NCBI GenBank assembly: GCA_963829235.1
Contig: CAWHIF010000010.1
Coordinates: 1-64,000, forward strand
From: Bog-756 sp963829235
GTDB taxonomy: Bacteria > Actinomycetota > Acidimicrobiia > Acidimicrobiales > RAAP-2
Reading direction: 5' to 3'
DNA: 64,000 bases
Shown here: piece after piece, positions 58,622 through 64,000 of the stretch
Position numbering within the stretch: position 1 is the stretch's first letter
Layout: each line of letters opens with the position of its first letter
The notes under the pieces: generated by a model
The model's database searches: none
What the model saw: only the letters and a program-made list of their open reading frames with translations
Told to the model about the DNA's origin: nothing
Position numbers and translations under genes: made by a program

Positions 58622-59587
58622 GTGGCAGGCACCCAGGTCAAAATCCTCGTTCCCGGCAACCACCTCATGGCCGGCCTGCTCGGCCAGCGCGACGAGTTGC
58701 TGCGGCTGGTCGAGGGGGCGTTCGACGATGTCCGCATCACCGTGCGGGGCAACGAGATCTCCATCGAGGGTGACGGCGCCGAGCGGGTGGGGGCACTCTT
58801 CGAGGAGTTGATCATCCTCCTCGAATCGGGTCAGGGCCTCGATGCCGTCCAGGTGCACAGGACCATCGACATGATGGACGGTGACATCCGGCCGTCGGAG
58901 GTCCTGACCTCCGAGCTCCTGCGGTCGTCGCGGGGGCGGACCGTGCGTCCGAAGACCGGCGGGCAGAAGGGCTATGCCGATGCCATCGCCTCCAACATCG
59001 TCACCTTCGGCATCGGACCGGCCGGCACCGGCAAGTCGTACCTGGCCGTGGCCCTGGCCGTCCAGGCCCTGCAGGCCCGCCAGGTCAACCGCATCATCCT
59101 GACCCGCCCCGCGGTCGAAGCCGGCGAGCGCCTGGGTTTCCTCCCCGGTGACCTCATGGCCAAGGTCGACCCCTACCTGCGCCCCCTCTACGACGCCCTC
59201 CACGACCTGCTCGAGCCGGAGGGAGCGCAGCGGTTGATCGACCGGGGTGCGGTCGAGGTCGCGCCGCTGGCCTTCATGCGGGGGCGCACCCTCAACAACA
59301 GCTTCATCATTCTGGACGAGGCCCAGAACACCAGTCCCGAGCAGATGAAGATGTTCCTCACCCGGATCGGGTTCGGGTCGAAGGCCGTCATCACCGGTGA
59401 CATCACGCAGATCGACGTGGCCGGCGGCCGATCGGGCCTGGTCGGCCTCGAGCCCGTGCTGTCCGGCGTGCCCGACCTGGCCTTCGTCCATCTGACCCAG
59501 CGCGACGTCGTCCGCCACCGGATCGTGGCCGACATCGTCGCCGCCTACGAGCACGGGACGCCGACGGAGGCGCGCCGTGACCCTTGA
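58622..59587 (+). CDS. phoH: PhoH-family ATPase
   Basis: About 321 aa. The Walker A motif is GIGPAGTGKSYLAVA. Walker B is FIILDEAQNTSPEQMKMFLT, followed by ITGDITQIDVAGGRSGL, the PhoH signature. The N-terminal ~100 residues are a KH-like RNA-binding region with ITVRGNEISIEGDGAERVGA. PhoH proteins are RNA helicase or ribonuclease-coupled ATPases; ybeY next door is an RNase, and the two are often fused or adjacent. The final codons overlap ybeY. If ATG 58601 is used the protein gains seven residues. Confidence 0.93.
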   Translation: MAGTQVKILVPGNHLMAGLLGQRDELLRLVEGAFDDVRITVRGNEISIEGDGAERVGALFEELIILLESGQGLDAVQVHRTIDMMDGDIRPSEVLTSELLRSSRGRTVRPKTGGQKGYADAIASNIVTFGIGPAGTGKSYLAVALAVQALQARQVNRIILTRPAVEAGERLGFLPGDLMAKVDPYLRPLYDALHDLLEPEGAQRLIDRGAVEVAPLAFMRGRTLNNSFIILDEAQNTSPEQMKMFLTRIGFGSKAVITGDITQIDVAGGRSGLVGLEPVLSGVPDLAFVHLTQRDVVRHRIVADIVAAYEHGTPTEARRDP

Positions 59588-60083
59588 CGTCTATGCCGCC
59601 GACGAGCAGTCGGACCATCCGGTCGCCGTGGAGCGGTGGTCGGGGCTGGCCCGGGCGGTCCTCGGCGCCGAGGGGATCGTGAGCGACACGGAGGTGTCAC
59701 TGCTGTTCGTGGACGAGCCGACCATGGCGTCGCTGAACGAACGGTTCCTCGACAAGGAGGGACCCACCGACGTCCTCTCCTTCCCCATCGAGGACGAGTC
59801 GGACCGCGGCGGCCGATCGCCGGACGAGGGCGGTACCGGTCCGGGCTCGATCGAGCCCGACCCCGGTCGCCTGCTCCTGCTCGGCGACGTCGTGATCTGC
59901 CCGTCGGTGGCGGCGCGCAACGCCGTCGAGCACGGGGCCACCTTCGACGACGAGATCGCCCTGCTCGTCGTGCACGGGATCCTCCACCTGCTGGGCATGG
60001 ACCACCAGGTCGACGAGGAGGCCGAGAGGATGGAACAGCGCGAGCAACAGCTGCTGGCTCGCTACTACCGCGTGGCTTCATGA
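59577..60083 (+). CDS. ybeY: Endoribonuclease YbeY (rRNA maturation factor)
   Basis: A 168-aa UPF0054 metalloprotein. The zinc triad is HGILHLLGMDH (His133, His137, His143), and FLDKEGPTDVLSFPIEDESD is the other conserved block. An extra loop of about 20 residues (RGGRSPDEGGTGPGSIEPD) precedes LLLGDVVICPSVA. It trims rRNA ends and supports ribosome quality control. Overlaps phoH by 11 bp and the next gene by ATGA, so the set is co-translated. Confidence 0.95.
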   Translation: MTLDVYAADEQSDHPVAVERWSGLARAVLGAEGIVSDTEVSLLFVDEPTMASLNERFLDKEGPTDVLSFPIEDESDRGGRSPDEGGTGPGSIEPDPGRLLLLGDVVICPSVAARNAVEHGATFDDEIALLVVHGILHLLGMDHQVDEEAERMEQREQQLLARYYRVAS

Positions 60084-61393
60084 CCCCCGGGGCCGGCGTG
60101 CTGCTCTCCACCAGCTCGTTCACGGTGAGCGACGCCATCCTGATCGTCGTGGTCCTCGTGCTGCTGGCCGTGTCCGCGCTGCTGGCACTGGCCGAGACGA
60201 GCCTGGTCCGCATGAGCAGGGCCAAGTCACTGGCGCTGGTGGACGACGGGCGCCGCGGGGCCAAGGTGCTGGCCCGGCTCACCGAGAACCCCCAGGGGTT
60301 CCTCAACCCGGTCCTCTTGATGGTGCTCATCTGCCAGCTGGTCGTGGCCACGCTGGTCGGGATCCTGGCCCACAGCTGGTTCGGGGCCTGGGGGGTGGCG
60401 GCGGCCACCGTGTTCGAGATCGTGGTGATCTTCGTGCTGGGAGAGGCGGTCCCGAAGAACTGGGCCGTGCACCACCCGGAGCGGGCTGCCTTGTTCAGCG
60501 CCCCGCTGGTCTCGGCCGTCGTCCGGTTCTGGCCGGTGCGGATGGTGTCCGGGGCGCTCATCGGCCTGGCCAACATGCTCATCGGCCAACAGGGCCAGTA
60601 CCTCGGTTCCGGGGTGACCGAGTCCGAGCTCCTGGCCATGGCCGACGTGGCCGTGGAAGGCGACGTGATCGAGACCGAGGAGCGAGCCTTCATCAAGTCG
60701 ATCATCGAATTCGGCGACACCGTGGTCCGCGAGGTGATGGTGCCCCGGCCGGACATGGTCACCGTCGGCGCCGACGAGACGGTCGAGGTGGCCCTCGAGC
60801 GGGCCCTCGAGGACGGCTTCAGCCGCGTGCCGGCCGTCGAGCTCCAGGTCGACGACGTGATCGGGATCGCCTACACGAAGGACATGATCCGCACGGTGCG
60901 CGCCGGCCACGGTGCCGACCCGGTCAGGTCCCATCTGCGGGAGGCCCACTTCGTGCCCGAGACCAAGCGGGTCTCCGACCTGATGCGCGAGATGCAGGCC
61001 CAGAGCTTCCACCAGGCCGTGGTGGTCAACGAGTACGGCGGCACGGCCGGCCTGGTCACCCTCGAAGACCTCATCGAGGAGCTGGTGGGGGAGATCGTCG
61101 ACGAGTTCGACGTCGAAGAGGCGCCCTACGAGCGGTTGGGGTCGGGTGAGCTGCGGGTGAGTGCCCGGCTGCCGGTCGACGAGGTCAACGAGCTGATCCA
61201 TGCCGAGCTGCCCACCGGACCCTGGGACACGGTCGGGGGACTGGTCTTCGACCTGCTCGGCCACGTCCCCGTGGCCGGGGAGTCGGTGTCGGTGGACGGG
61301 ATGCGCCTGGTCGCCGACCGGGTCAACGGGCGACGCATCGAACGGGTCAGGATCGTGCCCACCGGCGCCCCGTCCGCGGAGGGGGGCGAGTGA
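60080..61393 (+). CDS. CNNM/CorC-type membrane protein with CBS domains
   Basis: About 437 aa. A DUF21/CNNM transmembrane domain of about four helices (ILIVVVLVLLAVSALLALAE; LLMVLICQLVVATLVGILAH; VFEIVVIFVLGEAVPKNWAV) precedes two CBS motifs around VREVMVPRPDMVTVGADETV and GFSRVPAVELQVDDVIG. A CorC-HlyC C-terminal domain follows (VNEYGGTAGLVTLEDLIEEL, then LRVSARLPVDEVNELIHAEL). Members move or sense Mg2+ and related cations; the old hemolysin name is not meaningful. It stands between ybeY and era, as in many actinobacteria. Confidence 0.92.
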   Translation: MTPGAGVLLSTSSFTVSDAILIVVVLVLLAVSALLALAETSLVRMSRAKSLALVDDGRRGAKVLARLTENPQGFLNPVLLMVLICQLVVATLVGILAHSWFGAWGVAAATVFEIVVIFVLGEAVPKNWAVHHPERAALFSAPLVSAVVRFWPVRMVSGALIGLANMLIGQQGQYLGSGVTESELLAMADVAVEGDVIETEERAFIKSIIEFGDTVVREVMVPRPDMVTVGADETVEVALERALEDGFSRVPAVELQVDDVIGIAYTKDMIRTVRAGHGADPVRSHLREAHFVPETKRVSDLMREMQAQSFHQAVVVNEYGGTAGLVTLEDLIEELVGEIVDEFDVEEAPYERLGSGELRVSARLPVDEVNELIHAELPTGPWDTVGGLVFDLLGHVPVAGESVSVDGMRLVADRVNGRRIERVRIVPTGAPSAEGGE

Positions 61394-62349
61394 CGGCCTT
61401 CCGGTCGGGGTTCGCGGCCGTGGTGGGCCGGCCCAACGTCGGGAAGTCCACCTTGGTCAACACCATGGTCGGGACCAAGGTGTCCATCACGTCGCCCCGC
61501 CCCAACACCACCCGGTCCCAGGTGCGCGGGGTCCTCGACCGCCCCGGAGCCCAGGTGGTCTTCGTCGACACGCCGGGGCTGCACAAGCCGCGCACGGCAC
61601 TCGGCCAGCGGATGAACGAGTCGGCCACATCGTCCCTGGACGACGTGGACGTCGTGGTGGCCATGGTCGAGGCCAGCGGGGCGGTCGGCCCCGGCGACCG
61701 GATGGTCCTCACCCAATCGGCCCTGCGGGTGCGGTCGATGGCGCGGGCCGCGGCCCTCCAGACGGATCCCGGGTCCGGGGGCGAGGGCGAGCCGGGCCGG
61801 CCGGCGCTCCTGGTGGTGGTCAACAAGATCGACCGGGTCGGCGGCAACGGCGTCCTCACCCACCTGACCGCGGTGTCCTCGGTGGTCGAGGGCGTCGACG
61901 AGGAGGCCGGTGGTCCGCCCACCCCCGTCGAGTACTTTCCGGTGTCGGCCACCTCCGGCGAGGGGGTGGAGGCGCTGATCGAGGCGACGGTGGCGCGGAT
62001 GCCCGAAGGCCCCCGCTACTACCCCGAGGGGATGGTCACCGATGTGGCCGAGGCCTTCTGGGTGGCCGACCTGGTGCGCGAGGAGCTGCTCCACCGGGTG
62101 CAGGACGAGCTCCCCCACAGCATCGCCTGCCGGGTGACCGAGTGGGAGTGGCCGCGGGTCCGCTGCGAGATCCTCGTCGAGCGCGACTCGCAGAAGGGGA
62201 TCGTGATCGGCAGGAACGGGGCCACCCTCAAAGAGGTCGGGACCGCCGTGCGGGCGCAGATGCCTCCGGGCGCCTACCTCGAGCTCTTCGTGCGGGTCGA
62301 GAAGCGGTGGCAGCAGCGTGAGGACGCCCTCGACCGGCTCGGCTTCTGA
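61390..62349 (+). CDS. era: Ribosome-assembly GTPase Era
   Basis: A 319-aa GTPase. G1 is GRPNVGKSTLVNTMVG, G3 is DTPGLHKPRTALGQRM, G4 is VNKIDRV, and the C-terminal KH domain has the usual RVTEWEWPRVRCEILVER and GIVIGRNGATLKEVGTAVRA. It binds the 3' end of 16S rRNA and chaperones 30S assembly. An extra loop of about 20 residues (DPGSGGEGEPGRPALL region) follows G3. Starts with GTG overlapping the CNNM stop. Confidence 0.97.
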   Translation: MTAFRSGFAAVVGRPNVGKSTLVNTMVGTKVSITSPRPNTTRSQVRGVLDRPGAQVVFVDTPGLHKPRTALGQRMNESATSSLDDVDVVVAMVEASGAVGPGDRMVLTQSALRVRSMARAAALQTDPGSGGEGEPGRPALLVVVNKIDRVGGNGVLTHLTAVSSVVEGVDEEAGGPPTPVEYFPVSATSGEGVEALIEATVARMPEGPRYYPEGMVTDVAEAFWVADLVREELLHRVQDELPHSIACRVTEWEWPRVRCEILVERDSQKGIVIGRNGATLKEVGTAVRAQMPPGAYLELFVRVEKRWQQREDALDRLGF

Positions 62350-62354
62350 CGGGG

Positions 62355-62373
62355 CGCCGGCACCGGGCCGGCG
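62355..62373. terminator. Hairpin between era and the helicase gene
   Basis: CGCCGG-CACCGGG-CCGGCG forms a 6-bp GC stem just after the era stop and before the stop of the convergent helicase gene. It can serve as a terminator for either strand. A second partial copy (CCGGGCCGGCG) follows within 20 bp. Confidence 0.4.
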
Positions 62374-62397
62374 TCGACCGGGCCGGCGGACCGTCCC

Positions 62398-64000
62398 TCA
62401 GTCGTCGGCGGTGATCCGGCGCAGGAAGGCCTCCACCTCCGATCGGTCCACGGTGCGCTTCATGGGAGGCACCCTGGCCAGCAGGGCGCCGCGGTACCGG
62501 GCCGTGGCCAGACGGCTGTCGAGCACCGCCACCACGCCGCGATCGCGGGCCGTGCGGATGAGCCGTCCCGCCCCCTGGGCCAGCAGGGTGCCCGCACGGG
62601 GCAGGTCGACGGCGTTGAAGGCCCCGGCGCCGGCCCGCTCACGCCGGGCCTGCAGCACCGGCTCGTCGGGCCGGGGGAAGGGGATCCGGTCGAGGGTCAC
62701 CAGGCTGAGGGTCCGGCCCGGAATGTCGACCCCCTGCCAGAAGCCGAGGGTGGCGAACAGGCAGGTCGGCTCGCTCCTCGAGAAGGCGTCGACGAGCGCC
62801 GGTTTGGGCAGGTCGGACTGGGACAGCAGCGGAAACGGGAGGCGGTCGGACAGGGCGTCGACCGCCGCGTTCATCGCCCGCCAGCTCGTGAACAGGGCCA
62901 GGGTGCGGCCGCCGGCCGCGTTGATCAGGGCCTCGAGCTCGTCATGGATCGCGGGTTCCGACTCGGGCCGCCTCCGGTCGGGCAGCCCCTGGGCCACGTA
63001 CAACATGGCGTGCTGCGGATAGTCGAAAGGGCTGCCCACGTCGAGCTCGTCCGACGTCCCCCCGGGGAGCCCGAGCCTCCCGGCCAACCCGAGGGGCACC
63101 GTGGCCGAGGTGAGGACACCGGTCACCGTGCCCCACAGGTGCTCCGCCAGGAGCGGCCCGACGTCGATGGGGGAGACCCGCAGGCTCGGTGTCCGGGCGC
63201 CGCGGTCCACCCACGCCACCTCGTCGTCGGTGAGGGTGCTGAGCCGGGCCAGGTCGGCGGCCAGGTGGCCGGCGGCCAGCTGGACGCGGTCCCGTCGTGA
63301 CCGGGCCGCCGGCGACTCGGCGTCCCCGGCCTCGCGCTCGGACCGCCGCAGCGAGTCGATGAGCCGGCCCACCCGGCCGGACGCCAGGGCCAGCGCCTGG
63401 GGGAGCCCGGTCCCACGGTCCGGCGGGGCCGGGCGGGGAGTCGGTGCCGGGGCCGGGGGGGCCACCTCGGGCAGGCCGAGGTCGAGACCCAACGGCTCCG
63501 CCCGTGGCGCCGGGAGGTCATCCGGCCGGTCCGCGGCCGGGTCGGACCCGTCCGGACCGGCCCCCACGATCTCGTGGCGGGGGACGCGAAGCCCGGCCAG
63601 CGGGCGGAGGGCCCGTTGGAAGATGTCGCCCACCTCGGACACGGCGTCGGCCGCGTCCATCCCGCCGGGCGTGTCCGGGCCGAGCAGCGGCCGGGCGGTG
63701 GCGGCCAGTGCCCTGAAGCGCCCGGGGCCGATCTCGACACCGAGGCTGTCGGTCATCACCTCCTCGACCTCGTGGACCTCGTCGAACACGGCCACCTCGT
63801 GGGGCGGGAGCACGGCCCCGCCGCTGGCCAGATGCGCGCCGTAGAGGTGCGTGTTGACCACGACCACGTCGGCGCCGGCGGCGCGGGCTCTCGCGTCCTC
63901 GGCGAAGCAGTCCCGGCCGGACGGGCACCGGAATGCCCCCGGGCACTCGCGGGCGGTGGTCGAGACCATGGCCCAGGCCCGGAAGTGCGGTTCGAACTCG
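62398..64000 (-). CDS. DinG/XPD-family ATP-dependent helicase (partial, cut by window end)
   Basis: At least 534 residues of a superfamily 2 helicase; the N-terminus with Walker A lies beyond the right edge. The Fe-S cysteines appear in ECPGAFRCPSGRDCFAEDAR, the DEAH-type box is VAVFDEVHEVEEV, motif V/VI regions are TCLFATLGFWQGVDIPGRTL and LLAQGAGRLIRTARDRGVVA. TLALFTSWRAMNAAVDAL is helicase domain 2. It unwinds DNA 5' to 3', likely in repair. A Pro/Arg-rich linker (PAPAPTPRPAPPDR) separates the Fe-S region from the HD2 part. Confidence 0.92.
   Translation of the reverse strand, partial: EFEPHFRAWAMVSTTARECPGAFRCPSGRDCFAEDARARAAGADVVVVNTHLYGAHLASGGAVLPPHEVAVFDEVHEVEEVMTDSLGVEIGPGRFRALAATARPLLGPDTPGGMDAADAVSEVGDIFQRALRPLAGLRVPRHEIVGAGPDGSDPAADRPDDLPAPRAEPLGLDLGLPEVAPPAPAPTPRPAPPDRGTGLPQALALASGRVGRLIDSLRRSEREAGDAESPAARSRRDRVQLAAGHLAADLARLSTLTDDEVAWVDRGARTPSLRVSPIDVGPLLAEHLWGTVTGVLTSATVPLGLAGRLGLPGGTSDELDVGSPFDYPQHAMLYVAQGLPDRRRPESEPAIHDELEALINAAGGRTLALFTSWRAMNAAVDALSDRLPFPLLSQSDLPKPALVDAFSRSEPTCLFATLGFWQGVDIPGRTLSLVTLDRIPFPRPDEPVLQARRERAGAGAFNAVDLPRAGTLLAQGAGRLIRTARDRGVVAVLDSRLATARYRGALLARVPPMKRTVDRSEVEAFLRRITADD

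Overview
The window looks like a stretch of an actinobacterial chromosome, probably of the class Acidimicrobiia or a close relative. GC content is very high throughout most of it. GTG starts and overlapping stop/start codons are common. There are F420-type luciferase-like oxidoreductases, a BldD regulator, a DtxR-family regulator, a FolP2-type protein, a mycobacterial-type CYP51 locus, and a secreted protein built from GYWEVASDGG repeats of a kind I associate with Acidimicrobiia. This placement is inferred from gene content; there is no rRNA here to confirm it.

Layout. Positions 1-1621 are the edge of a lower-GC mobile region: the end of an IS3-type transposase, an orphan gene, and an N-terminally truncated tyrosine recombinase facing the 3' end of a tRNA-Ala. 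Positions 2.2-6.7 kb hold accessory genes: two methyltransferases, a frameshifted nucleotidyltransferase, an aminoglycoside-phosphotransferase-like kinase, DUF1918 and zinc-ribbon proteins. Positions 6.7-16.5 kb are mostly core genes: a MetF-like protein, leuS, a LLM oxidoreductase, PAC2, a thioredoxin-TPR chaperone, folP2 and holA. Positions 17.5-22.5 kb encode an SOS mutagenesis operon (imuA-imuB-dnaE2) under a perfect LexA-type palindrome. A Na+/H+ antiporter, a DinB-like protein, a VOC protein, a serine hydrolase and a secreted repeat protein follow.

Positions 28.9-41.2 kb form a large divergent catabolic locus. One arm is tetR-CYP123-SDR-CYP51-ferredoxin-SnoaL. The other arm is a dehydrogenase, an aldehyde dehydrogenase, a CMD protein, an SDR, an enoyl-CoA hydratase, a LLM enzyme, a thioesterase and a solute-binding lipoprotein. 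Its gene content matches the Mycobacterium tuberculosis Rv0763c-Rv0771 region. A palindrome between the arms is the likely TetR operator. After rpsT and lepA, positions 43.7-51.9 kb form a surface-polysaccharide cluster: a Wzt/Wzm ABC exporter, four glycosyltransferases and a two-domain alpha/beta hydrolase. Positions 53.3-64 kb are conserved housekeeping genes: dtxR, CIRCE-hrcA-dnaJ-rsmE, bldD, an excisionase-like HTH gene, HIT, phoH-ybeY-CNNM-era, and a DinG-type helicase cut by the window end.

Three genes (a nucleotidyltransferase, holA and cyp51) each carry one apparent single-base frameshift. For holA and cyp51, which should be functional, assembly error is as likely as real decay. The most unusual features are: three convergent gene pairs in which the last 16-31 bases of the plus-strand gene, stop codon included, are tandemly repeated just downstream; an SOS operator that contains the probable imuA start codon; an ImuB with a shortened N-terminus; a possible structured RNA between imuA and the antiporter; and an 18-bp repeat array in the rpsT leader.
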